Assembly (NCBI GenBank): GCA_039720395.1
Contig: CM077824.1
Coordinates: 25,435,278 to 25,499,277 of the forward strand
Direction of reading: 5' to 3'
Origin: Liquidambar formosana
Lineage: Eukaryota; Streptophyta; Magnoliopsida; Saxifragales; Altingiaceae
Length of the DNA stretch: 64,000 bases
The notes beneath the pieces are model-generated. The model saw nothing but the letters and a program-made list of their open reading frames with translations, ran no database searches and had not been told where the DNA came from. Made by a program: the position numbers and the translations under genes. Positions 47,149 to 57,891 of the stretch are shown in pieces. Numbering within the stretch: position 1 is the first letter of the stretch; every line of letters starts with the position of its first letter.

Positions 47149-49018
47149 GGTTCACTATGATGGACAGTAATGAACCATAGGACTAGCACTTGTTAGGTTG
47201 ACTCTATAGGAGGATAGCTAGTCTCAAGCTATTTGTGTGGAGACACTACAACCAACAAGTGGGTGCCTATTACGAGAATAGGTACACTGAATGTGACCAA
47301 AGATATGAGATAAACTGAATGGAGTTTTATCCTGCCTGTCAATCAGTTTCTCATTGTTATAGTGGTACAAGTAATCCTTAGACCTGAGACGCCATAGTTG
47401 TCTTATGCATGTAGCTTTAGAAGTTTGATAACACTAAGTGCTAATCCTATTTAGGGGTTTGCAAAGGTGTTCATTGGCCCTACTGCTATGTGTGTGAAGG
47501 CATGTGAGTGATCAACAAGGGATCCATCACTCTCAGGAAAAGAGAGAGAATGTCTCATATAGCATTCATAATATAACTCATTAAATCCATGGCCATGGTA
47601 GGATGAATATGAAAAGAGTTTCATGAGTTCATCAATGAGTTGATTTCTATGAATGAGTATAAAGTAATTGAACTAGGGAATTGACAGACTTCCATGTCCT
47701 ATTAGTTCAATTGGAGACATTGTGTTGAAGGAAGGATGCAATTGTAACCTATAAACTATAACAGAAGGGTTCTTTGTAAATGACTATTCACCTCATTAAG
47801 GACCACACCATGAGCCATATGCTAGGTGTTACTCATGGTTAGTAGAAGCCTTAATTGATATAAGTGAGTTATAATCAATTAGGGAATTGGAAGGAGTTCC
47901 AATTAGACCCTAAATGGAAAGAGTTCCATTGTGCACACCTCGTGCTATTCCTACTACTTAATGATGTGAACCCAATGGGTCACACACTGATCATGCAAGA
48001 AGGGCTTTAAAGTCTATGAGAGAAAAGGTTTTAGTGAATAAAGAATAGTTCTTTATAGGCCTATTTGTATTTGATACAAATAATAGGGGTTAATATGCAA
48101 TTAAGTGTAATTACACATAACCCTATTAGGGTTTCTTCCCCATAGCCAGCCCCCTTTAGTGGGCTGCCTATATAAGTCACACTTATGTGTGACATGGCAT
48201 AAGAGGCTTGCACAATAAACCCTAGCCGTCCAGCCCCTTGGAGGCTCTCTTCTCTCTCTCTCTCTTCTCCACCTCTAGCAACAACAAGGAAGAAGAAAGA
48301 AAAGGCTTGAAGCTCTAGCTAGGTGTGGATACCGTTGGAGGCAGCACACTTGGGCTGCTCATTCACCGCTGTCCGGATTCAAAGCTTGGAGCAAAACGGA
48401 GAAGACAAAAATCCTGTAAGTGTTCTAACCCTCTTCGTAGTTAGGGTTTGATTTTGTGTTATGCATAGTTAGATTCATGGGATTGGGAATCATAGGAAAA
48501 AAATTTTATATTCCGCACTTCTATTTTTCCCTCTTGTTCGATTCCCAACAGGGGGCTGAGGATAGTTGAGGACTAAAGGGTTTTTTACTGAAGATGGCCA
48601 TATATCGATAGCCCATAGGCCATCCGAGAACGTCCCACACAATAGCTTGTTTTTAGGATTGTCTTGGTGTGAGGTACTGAGACTAAATACGTACTTTACC
48701 GAAACCGAAAGTGTGCTTGCAATTTAGTAATACGGATTGTTGTGGGCCTTTTTGGTTGATGTAGATGGGCCAAAAGACAATTGGCCTGAAGATTTTGTTT
48801 CCGAAGATTGTTGATGCTCTGCATATCTCGTTACACCCAAGTAACATCCCACTTAGGTCACAATTTGGCATGCTTATATTAAATGTATTGTGCCCCGAGA
48901 GTATGTAACTTGGCCCGAAAGCATTTCTTTCTAGAGGCACTTTGACTCGAGGGTCTGGTCCGAATGTTGACACGTGGGCAGCGCTTTTAAGCCAATGTAA
49001 TTCTGCCCACACAAGTTC

Positions 49019-49242
49019 TTTATTGAATGGTGAAGCTAATATCTTATAGTTAATGTAAAATCACTCTAAATAGGGAATAGCTTATCTATACACACAAGAA
49101 GACACCGTAGGAGTGTTTCTTGTTTATATTAATGGTGCCCTTTTAATTTAACTACAACTAAACAAAAACATAAATAGTTGAGGCCTTTACGCTCCCACTA
49201 CATCATGCCATAATATTGTATCTATCACATTTAACACTCTAA
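49019..49242. other. Gene-free spacer
   Basis: Short AT-rich stretch between the gypsy element and a MITE; nothing recognised. Confidence 0.4.
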
Positions 49243-49463
49243 GAGCATCTCTAATGGTATGTAGAAAGTTATTCTGGTAATCTAAAGTGGGTGTTCTAAT
49301 ATAGAAAAAGTTATTTTTTAGTTCACCTATCTTTCCTCCTTTCTAATTATCATTGGATGGTGAAAAAGAGAGGAGAGTGCTAACAAGGCATATACCTCAG
49401 AGCTAAATTGTGAGTCGAATCAGAGCTATTTTAGCCTATAGTTTAGCTCTATCATAGGAGAAG
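49243..49463 (-). mobile_element. MITE-like repeat, copy 2
   Basis: Imperfect inverted ends: AGAGCATCTCTAATGGTA at left and, read inwards from the right, GGCTTCTCCTATGATAGA. The core matches 16289-16575 in the opposite orientation. Confidence 0.6.
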
Positions 49464-50163
49464 CCCCTTGTGGACCCCGGAAAAGAGTGGCCCACAAGGG
49501 ATTGGAAAGAAGATAGGGTTTGAAAACGAAAAAGGAGTCGCCACATTATTTTTTAAAGGAAACAAGGAAAACCCTAAAAAAACAGTTTTGTTTTAGGAAA
49601 AACAAAAGATTGACTCCATGTTTAAAGATGGTAAGGCAAAAAGTCCTTTGGAAACCAGAGAAATCAGGGATTCGGAGGCTAAGTTACGATATGGGAAGGT
49701 TCTAGGCAAAGCCTATAGGCACCCATATCGCCCTAAACGGTCTCTTAATTTAATTGGGCTAAATCAAAGTCTTAATCACACACAAATCAACAATTATCAT
49801 CAAAAGACAGCTTGCATATCATTCATTCATTCATCCATACAATCAAGTAAATCAAAGAAAAACAGAAAAAGAAAGAGGGAGGGGAGAAAACCTAGGATAC
49901 TTAGTATCTTAGGGCGGACTTGAACCTCATGAAGAGCGCCTACGTACCATGTATGGAAATACATGGATTAAAGTCCACGTAGTTCGAAAGGGAATAGGGT
50001 TATAACCTAATTAAGGCCTATGGTAAACCCTAAGTTTCCTTTCAAGTAAAACATGGTAATGTTTCCAAAATAAATGATTCACAAAAGATCTTTAGAAAAT
50101 ATGGAATTTGATAAAGATGAAGACTTTGATTTAAAAGGTATCTTTTTAATGAAAGGATACTAT

Positions 50164-53100
50164 TGTTGGGAATCGAACAAGAGGGAAAAATACAAAGTGC
50201 GGAATATAAAAATTTTTCCTACGATTCCCAATCTCATGAATCTAACTATGCATAACACAAAATCAAACCCTAACTACAAAGAAGGTTAGAACACTTACAG
50301 AATTTTGTCTTCTCCGTTTTGCTCCAAGCTTCGACTCCGGACAGCGGTGAATGAGCAGCCCAAGTGTGCTGCCTCCAACGGTATCCACACCTAGTTAGAG
50401 CTTTAAGTCCTTTCCTCTTTTTCCATGTTGTTGCTAGTGTAGGAGAAGAGAGTAGAGAGAGAGAGGGAGGCTGGAAATTCTGGCCAGCCCTTGGGGAGTT
50501 CAACTTGTGTTGATGTCACACATCATAGTGTGACTTATATAGTCCACACTAAGGGGGCCGGCCCTAGGGGGAAAACCCTATTAGGGTTTTATGCAATTTC
50601 TCTAAATTGCACAATAACCCCTATAAATTATATCAAATATAAATAGGCCTTAAAGAACTATTCTTTATGCACTCATACCCTTTCTTTCATAGACTTTAAA
50701 ACTCATCTTGCATGATCAGTGTGTGACCCATTGGGTTCACATCATCAAGTAGTAGGAATAGCACGAGGTGTGCACAATGGAACTCTTTCCATTTAGGGTC
50801 TAATTGGAACTCCTTCCAATTCCCTAATTGATTATAACTCACTTATATCAATTAGGGCTTCTACTAACCATGAGTAACACCTAGCATATGGCTCATGGTG
50901 TGGTCCTTAATGAGGTGAATAGTCATTTACAAAGAACCCTTCTGTTATAGTTTATAGGTTACAATTACATCCTTCCTTCAACACAATGTCTCCAATTGAA
51001 CTAATAGGACATGGAAGTCTATCAAGTCCCTAGTTCAATTACTTTATACTCATTCATAGATATCAACTCATTGATGAACTCATGAAACTCTTTTCATATT
51101 CATCCTACCATGGCCATGGATTTAATGAGTTATATTATGAATGCTATATGAGACATTCTCTCTCTTTTTCCTGAGAGTGATGGATCCCTTGTTGATCACT
51201 CACATGCCTTCATACACATAGCAGTAGGGCCAATGAACACCTTTGCAAACCCCTGAATAGGATTTGCACTTAGTGTTATCAAACTTCTAAAGCTACATGC
51301 ATAAGACAACTATGGTGTCTCAGGTCTAAGGATTACTCGTACCACTATAACAATGAGAAACTGATTGACAGGCAGGATAAAACTCCATTCAGTTTATCTC
51401 ATATCTTTGGTCACATTCAGTGTACCTATTCTCGTAATAGGCACCCACTTGTTGGTTGTAGTGTCTCCACACAAATAGCTTGAGACTAGCTATCCTCCTA
51501 TAGAGTCAACCTAACAAGTGCTAGTCCTGTGGTTCATTATTGTCCATCATAGTGAACCTTCAACTAGGAATGCTTTAGGAGTTTAGTACAGAGATATATC
51601 TACAGTCTCAAAATTATAACTCTTTGTAATTCCATATTCTCAACTCTAACTCCATGGACATATTATGTAAATATAAATGATGCATATAAACATAATAGAA
51701 TAAGCCCTTTTATTAAATCAATGATAAATGTGACATACATAAATGAAATCAAATGATTGTTCCTAATCCCTAAACAATCATCTCTATGATTGGCTCTAGG
51801 GCATAATCCTAACAATCTCCCACTTGCACTGAAGCCAATCGACCATGTATCGCATACTTATCTTCTTAAGATGTTGGTCTTAGACATAACCAATTATGTT
51901 TTAAAGCTTTAGTCAGTAGGTCTACAAAAACTTATGTAGATCCTATTCAGGGGTGTGTAAGGGTGTTCATTGGCCCTACTGCTATGTGTGTGAAGGCATG
52001 TGAGTGATCAACAAGGAATCCATCACTCTCAGGAAAAAGAGAGTGAATGTCTCATACAGCATTCATTGAATATAACTCATTAAATCCATGGGCCCATGGT
52101 AGAATGAATATGGAAAGGAGTTTCCATAAGTTCATCATTGAGTTGATATTAATGAATGAGTATAAAGTAATTGAACTAGGGACTTGACAGACTTCCATGT
52201 CCTATTAGTTCAATTGGAGACATTGTGTTGATGGAAGGATGGAATTGTAACCTGTAAACTATAACAGAAGGGTTCTTTGTAAATGACTATTCACCTCATT
52301 AAGGACCACACCATGAGCCATATGCTAGGTGTTACTCATGGTTAGTAGAAGCCCTAATTGATATAAATGAGTTATAATCAATTAGGGAATTGAAAGGAGT
52401 TTCAATTAAAGCCTTAATGGAAAGTGTTCCATTGTGCACAACTTGTGCTGTTCCTACTACTTGATGATGTGAACCCAATGGGTCACACACTGATCATGCT
52501 AAGAGAGCTTGATTGTCTATGAGAGAAAGGGCATAAGTGATTAAAGAAAAGTTCTTTAAGGGGCTAATTTGTATTTGATGCAAACTAGTGGGCTAATTGT
52601 GTAATTAAGAGTAATTACACAAATTAGATTAGGGTTTGGAGACCCCCCTTGGCCAGCCCTATTTGGAGGCTATTTAAAGCCTTTTATGATGTGATGACAT
52701 CATCACTTGAAGCACTCTTGGAGGCTCCCAAGTGCTGGCCGAAAATTTCACCTCTCTCTCTCTCTCTCTCCCTCTTCTCCACCTCTAGCAACCCTAAGGA
52801 AGAAGAAGGAAAGGACAACTTGCTCAAGCTAGGTGTGGATACTATTGGAGGCAGTGCACTTGGACTGCTTAATCAGAAGATAAAGCTTGGAGCATAAAGG
52901 AGAAGACTTGTTCAACTGTAAGTACCCTAACTCTCTTGATAGTTAGGTTTATGGTTTTTGTATTAAGCATAATTAAGATTCATGGGTTTGGGAATCATAG
53001 GAAAAATTTTAAATTCCGCCTTTGTATTTTTCCTCTCTAGTTTGATTCCCAACAATAGGCACCCACTTTTTGGTTGTAGTGTCTCCACACAAATAGCTTG

Positions 53101-53432
53101 AGACTAGCTATCCTCCTATAGAGTCAACCTAACAAGTGCTAGTCCTATGGTTCATTATTGTCCATCATAGTGAACCTTCAGCTAGGAATGCTTTAGGAGT
53201 TTAGTACAGAGATATATCTACAGTCTCAAAATTACAACTCTTTGTAATTCCATATTCTCAACTCTAACTCCATGGACATATTATGTAAATATAAATGATG
53301 CATATAAACATAATAGAATAAGCCCTTTTATTAAATCAATAATAAATGTGACATGCATAAATGAAATCAAATGATTGTTCCTAATCCGTAAACAATCATC
53401 TCTATGATTGGCTCTAGGGCATAATCCTAACA
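50164..53432. mobile_element. Chimeric copia insertion made of three LTR pieces
   Basis: Flanked by a perfect ACTAT duplication (50159-50163 and 53433-53437). Parts: complete minus-strand LTR (50164-51814); polypurine tract and decayed pol tail (51815-51938); plus-strand LTR 3' part (51939-53054, ending CAACA); minus-strand LTR outer part (53055-53432). Arms 50164 to about 51270 and 51939-53054 are inverted repeats of about 1.1 kb. Confidence 0.82.
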
Positions 53433-53437
53433 ACTAT

Positions 53438-54980
53438 AGAATCTACCATACCCCTCTATTAAGGAACAACCCTAGGAGGGAGAAAGGGAAAGTTACAAGG
53501 AAAGGAAAGAAGGGTGAATTGGGGCACCCTCATACCCTACTTACCTTTAAGCAAAAGCAACCTGTCAAAATAACCACCCTATTGCATAAGGTAATTATCT
53601 TATTCGCAAGATTTCATCTTGCAATAGCTAAAATAACCACCCCACATTGGTGGGGTAGTTGCACCTGTTATACCTTTCAAGCACCTGCAATTTGCATGCA
53701 AAACATACCAAAATACCAACCAACCAAGCTAGGTTCCAATCGAGCAATTATCATGCAAACACATGCTCAGAATATGGCAATAAGAACAATGGACAAATCT
53801 GGACAGAATTGAAATAAGGTCTAAAATCACTCATAAGTCATGCAAAGAACACCAATCATGAAACAATAAAAACCCTAATTCAATCCTATATACAATGACA
53901 TGCAATAAACCCTAAAATCCACTCCTATGAATGCATCAATATCATTTTTAAGGAAATAAACAAATCTGGGAAGAATTGAATTAAAGCCTATGTTCATCCA
54001 CTAAGCATGCAAACAACATAAATAGTGAACAATCATAAACCCTAACTTGATCCTAGAACCATGACATGCATAAAAACCCTAAAATCAACTATGTGAATGC
54101 TCAAAAATATCATAGTTATCAAATATGCAGCACACATATATCAACTATGCAAAAAATGAAGAAAAACCCTAATACAAGGATGAATGAAACCCTAGAATCA
54201 CACTAGTGCATAAAATCCCATGAAATAACCCTAAATCATGCAAAACAGAATATGAACAGCATTTAATCCATGCATATTAATCAATAGAATGATCCACACA
54301 TGATAAAGACATAGACTTTCACATGAAATAATGCTATTCTAAGCATAAACTCAATTTCAGCACAAGAGAAATCCTAGAATCCCAAACATGCAGTAAATCA
54401 CATGGAACAGCATCCTAGCATACTAAACAGCCCATAAACATCATCCTAATCATGCATACATACCAATGGAAGCAACAAGACATGATAAAAACACAAGCTT
54501 TAATATTCAAAAGAGTTATTTCATGCAGAAAACCAATTTCAGCCCTAAGGAAACCCTAGAATCCCAAACATGCAGTAAATCACATGGAATAACATCCTAG
54601 CATACTAAACAGCCCATAAACATTATCCTAATCATGCATACATACCAATGGAAGCAACAAGACATGATAAAAACACAAGCTTTGATATGCAATCATCTTA
54701 TTCTATGCAAAACCCTAACTTTAAAAGAGAGAAGAGGAGGAAGGGGGGTATACCTATGGTGAAGTATCCTCTTGCTGCTGTAGAGAGTCCTCCTTCTTCT
54801 TATGCACTGCTGGGAATTCCTTCCTTCAAGCCTTCAAGGCAAACTCCAGCCCTCCTTCAAGCTTTCTCTCACACTCTCTCACTCAAAGTTTAGGTTAAAC
54901 TACCCTAAGGATGGCTGCCATAGCCTCCAATATGCCTCTCACTTCAGAAATTGCCTCCCCTATTGCTGAAGTATAAGGGG
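53438..54980. other. LTR sequence without genes
   Basis: Transcribed part of the Tat/Ogre-like LTR on the minus strand. It contains repeated words such as AATCCCAAACATGCAGTAAA (54376 and 54558), a local duplication of roughly 180 bp (about 54360-54500 and 54540-54680). No coding potential. Confidence 0.55.
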
Positions 54981-55177
54981 GTATTTATAGGGATTGAGGG
55001 AAAACCCTCAATGGTTGGGATTAAAACCCTAGGGATTGATCCAAGGGCTCTTAGAGGTTCCCTTGGGGCTCAAGTAGGTCAAATAGGGCTGAAATTAGGG
55101 TTAAATGGCGGCTGAAGGTGAGCAAATCCGAGGAAATAGGGAGGGAGTCGCGTCAAGACTCAAAAAAGGAAAGTGGC

Positions 55178-55257
55178 TTGGGTGACCACCTGGGGCTGGG
55201 TGGCTAGCCGCTTGGGCCCAGGCGGCTAGCCGCCCAGGCCTGGGTGGTCACCCGAGG
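55178..55257. repeat. GC-rich hairpin, copy 1 (in LTR promoter)
   Basis: 80-nt inverted repeat with outer arms GGGTGACCACC / GGTGGTCACCC and an inner palindrome GGCGGCTAGCCGCC (55221-55234). It sits about 190 bp upstream of the LTR TATA box on the minus strand. Confidence 0.75.
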
Positions 55258-55964
55258 CCATGTCATCCTCAGCCCAATTTTGACCCCTTTCGGCTTCCAA
55301 ATGTGTTTCAGGGCTCAAATCAACTCCGATTTTGACGAAACGAAAGCCAAAACGACCGTGTTTCGAAGGGGAATGTAATTTAAGTCACTTGAGGGCAAGA
55401 AACCCTAGCCATGGCTGCATGGTTGGGTCCTACAAAGGTGGTTAACCACTATGCCTCACTATCGCTTAGCTTAGGTATGCACATAGAGTCGCACCGAATG
55501 CTTTCCAATTCGAAATTCAACCTCCCTAAACACATTTGGGGATGAAATTAAGACTAATTGAGGGCAAATGAGTAGTCATAGAGTGAAAATCATGAGCCAA
55601 CTCGGGCTAACCCGAAGTAGGTCTTTTAACCAACCTGAGCCTTGTTGAGCCATTCTAATCCCGAACCATCAATTCATCGAATTGAACCCATAAATACCTC
55701 AAATGCAACCATATGAACTCCAATTGGCAACTTGGAGATCATTTCAAGGTCACATGGAAAGTTTGTGACCAAAAAGACGATTATGCCCCTCAAATCACAA
55801 AAGTTCTTATTAACCCTCAAGATCAACTCCAAATCGAACCAAAACTCATGCACACCATCCTTAGGACCCTAGAAACTCAATGCAAAAGACTAGACTCAAA
55901 AAGGAAACAAAAAGACACATACAATGACGAACCCTAGCTAAGGTGGCAAAAATGGGGTGTGACA

Positions 55965-55978
55965 GAAGCCCCTCATTG
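55965..55978 (-). other. Candidate polypurine tract of the Tat/Ogre-like element
   Basis: Minus strand CAATGAGGGGCTTC adjoins the LTR start. It is only partly purine. Confidence 0.45.
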
Positions 55979-56139
55979 GTGAGCAAGTTTCACTTGCGAA
56001 CCAATGACAAAAAGAACAACCCATTTTTGCCCGGGGAATTGATTTCATCAAGACCCACTGGGGAAAAGAGAGTGATCATATCATTGAATTCTTCGAATTC
56101 ATCATACACAAGCACAAAGGTACTCCTCATAAGTTCTAT

Positions 56140-56665
56140 AGAACTCTTCTCATACTGTATACCAGTTTCACTGGGGGGACAAGATAAGGTATCCACAGCT
56201 TACATCGAACTACGTTCGATGAAAGGTCTTCTCATACTACACCAATGGCTCTGGTGAATAATACGAGGTATCCATAGCTTACATCGAATCTGCGTTCGAT
56301 GAAAGGTCTTCCCATACTATACTAGTCACGCTAGTGAATAATACGAGGTATCCATAGCTTACACCGAATTTGTGTTCGATGAAAGGTCTTCCCATACTAC
56401 GCCAATGGCTCTGGCGAATAATACGAGGTATCCATAGCTTACATCGAATCTGCATTCGATGAAAGGTCTTCCCATACTACGCCAATGGCTCTGGCGAATA
56501 ATACGAGGTATCCATAGCTTACACTGAATCTGCGTTCGATGAAAGGTCTTCCCATACTACGCTAATGGCTCTGGCGAATTGTACGAGGTATCCATAGCTT
56601 ACACCGAATCTGCGTTCGATGAAAGGTCTTCCCATACTACGCCAATGGCTTTGGCAAATAATACG
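56140..56665. repeat. Tandem array of 80-bp units, about six copies
   Basis: GAAAGGTCTT recurs at 56221, 56301, 56381, 56461, 56541 and 56621, exactly 80 bp apart. Each unit has two small hairpins: ATCGAA/TTCGAT, and a second whose stem varies between units but keeps pairing. It lies beside the LTR, where Tat elements are known to carry satellite-like arrays. Confidence 0.88.
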
Positions 56666-56699
56666 TGGTAAAACTATGCCATCAAGGCTATCTCAAAAT

Positions 56700-57110
56700 A
56701 TGAGAAAGATACATCCTTCTCATATTCAAATCATCAAGGTAATCACATAACACGAGAAAGATCACATCCCTCTCTTGTTCAAACCATCAAGGTTACCATT
56801 CAATTGTCAAGGTAATTCACATAACATGAGAAAGATCACGTCCTTCTCTTGCTCAAATCATTAAGGTAAACACATACCACGGGAAAGATTGCATCTTTCG
56901 AACTATCAAGGTAAACATGTGACATGAGAAAGATTGCATCCTTCTTATATCAAACTCTCAAGGTGAACACATAGCATGAGAAAGATCGCGTCCTTCTCAT
57001 ATTCAAACCATCAAGGTAAACACAAATCATGGGAAAGATTGCATCTTTCAAGTCATCAAGGTAAGCATGTAATCATGAGAAAGATTGCATCTTTCTCTCA
57101 CTAAGTCATC
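56700..57110. repeat. Second tandem array, about eight imperfect units of 46-74 bp
   Basis: GAGAAAGAT or GGGAAAGAT followed by a CATCCTTCT-type word and ATCAAGGTAA recurs at about 56702, 56754, 56828, 56882, 56926, 56979, 57031 and 57077. Confidence 0.8.
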
Positions 57111-57511
57111 AAGACAAAGGTAAGCTTCTACTTACCAACACTCAACAATCTCACCAAGTCATCTCACATGGAGGCTATTCATGCCTCAACTCAAACATCA
57201 ACTCATATAGGAGGCACATTCTCCTCATGAAAGCAATCATTCACATGCATGTAGGGAAGGTATCTTTATCCCAAATGACAACGAATCATAGTGACATAGG
57301 AGGGAACTCATCCCTAATGATCAAAAATCATATGCATAGAGAGGGTTGTTCAACCCTACTAGCATGCTATGCCCACACAAGGGCCACCAATGCAATCTAT
57401 TTCAAAACCATTTCATTTTTCAACTCAAAACATGCTTGAGATTTCATCTCAAAGAGGGTTCAAAAGCGCGAATAGGCGAGCAAAGGCCAAACGAGCGCAA
57501 CGGAGCGAGCA
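57111..57511. other. Spacer between the tandem array and the PMD gene
   Basis: Contains diffuse repeats; the part after 57470 is GC-richer. No ORF supported. Confidence 0.35.
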
Positions 57512-57594
57512 AGGGGGGGTGACCACCTGGCTGCTGGTGGCTTGCCGCCCAAGCCCAGGCGGCTTGCCGCCCCATGCTGGGCGGTTACCTGAGG
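57512..57594. repeat. GC-rich hairpin, copy 2 (upstream of PMD gene)
   Basis: Outer arms GGTGACCACC / GGCGGTTACC, with two direct GGCTTGCCGCC words inside. More degenerate than the other copies. About 300 bp before the PMD start codon. Confidence 0.7.
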
Positions 57595-57891
57595 CTGGTG
57601 CTGCCCAGTTTGAGGGTTTTTAACCCTTTGACCTCCCCATTCATGCTCACACTCACCCAACTTCGAAAATTGAGAGTTTCTCTCTCTAGAAACTCATTCC
57701 ATCTTCTCCACACACTCACAAACACATTCTCAATCGAAGTTTCACTTTCCATTCAAGTTGTGTGCATGAAATAGCATCAAGAACAAGCCATTCAACAACA
57801 AAACCAAGCATCAATCATCAAGTTGCAAGATTAAGTTCATCATCTTTCTTATCAAACCCATTTTTCTCACATACAAGCTCAACCATCATCA

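Larger units (their letters stand above)
36876..48550 (+). repeat. Solo copia LTR split by element B
   Basis: Parts 36876-37136 and 47154-48550 form one LTR of about 1.66 kb from TGTTAGG to CCCAACA. It is flanked by GGGGG on both sides (36871-36875 and 48551-48555), with no internal region: a solo LTR left by recombination. The inner element created a GGTTC duplication in it. Confidence 0.87.
31566..49013 (-). mobile_element. Deleted Ty3/gypsy element (Tat-like), host of a nested copia stack
   Basis: Minus-strand order: 5' LTR (49013 to 36155, interrupted), primer site, gag, protease, start of RT, then a deletion into a truncated 3' LTR (31566-32018). Flanks AGTTT (31561-31565) and AGTTC (49014-49018) differ at one base and fit a 5-bp duplication. 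RNase H and integrase are missing. The RT text (ACPKDSFPL, CVDFLDLNKA) is of the Tat type. Confidence 0.78.
36155..49013 (-). repeat. Gypsy 5' LTR (about 1.18 kb), split by nested copia
   Basis: Parts 36155-36875 and 48556-49013. The minus strand starts TGTGTGGGC and ends CCTGTGCA. It holds the tandem GATGAATAGTG repeats (36282-36430). The join is defined by the GGGGG duplication around the solo copia LTR. Confidence 0.75.
49469..55964 (-). repeat. 3' LTR of the Tat/Ogre-like element (about 3.2 kb), split by copia
   Basis: Parts 49469-50163 and 53438-55964. The minus strand starts TGTCACACCCC and ends GGGGTCCACA. A TATAAATA box on the minus strand at 54982-54989 marks the promoter. A GC-rich hairpin lies upstream of it (55178-55257). 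A GAGTCGCCACA segment at about 49535 is familiar from Ogre/Tat LTRs. Confidence 0.65.

Noticed and set aside
48683..49012. 109-codon minus-strand ORF
   Set aside because: Lies inside the gypsy LTR and starts at the LTR edge; no protein family likeness.
56140..57110. Tandem arrays as a CRISPR
   Set aside because: Plant nuclear DNA; units are contiguous repeats of 80 bp and about 50 bp without unique spacers.
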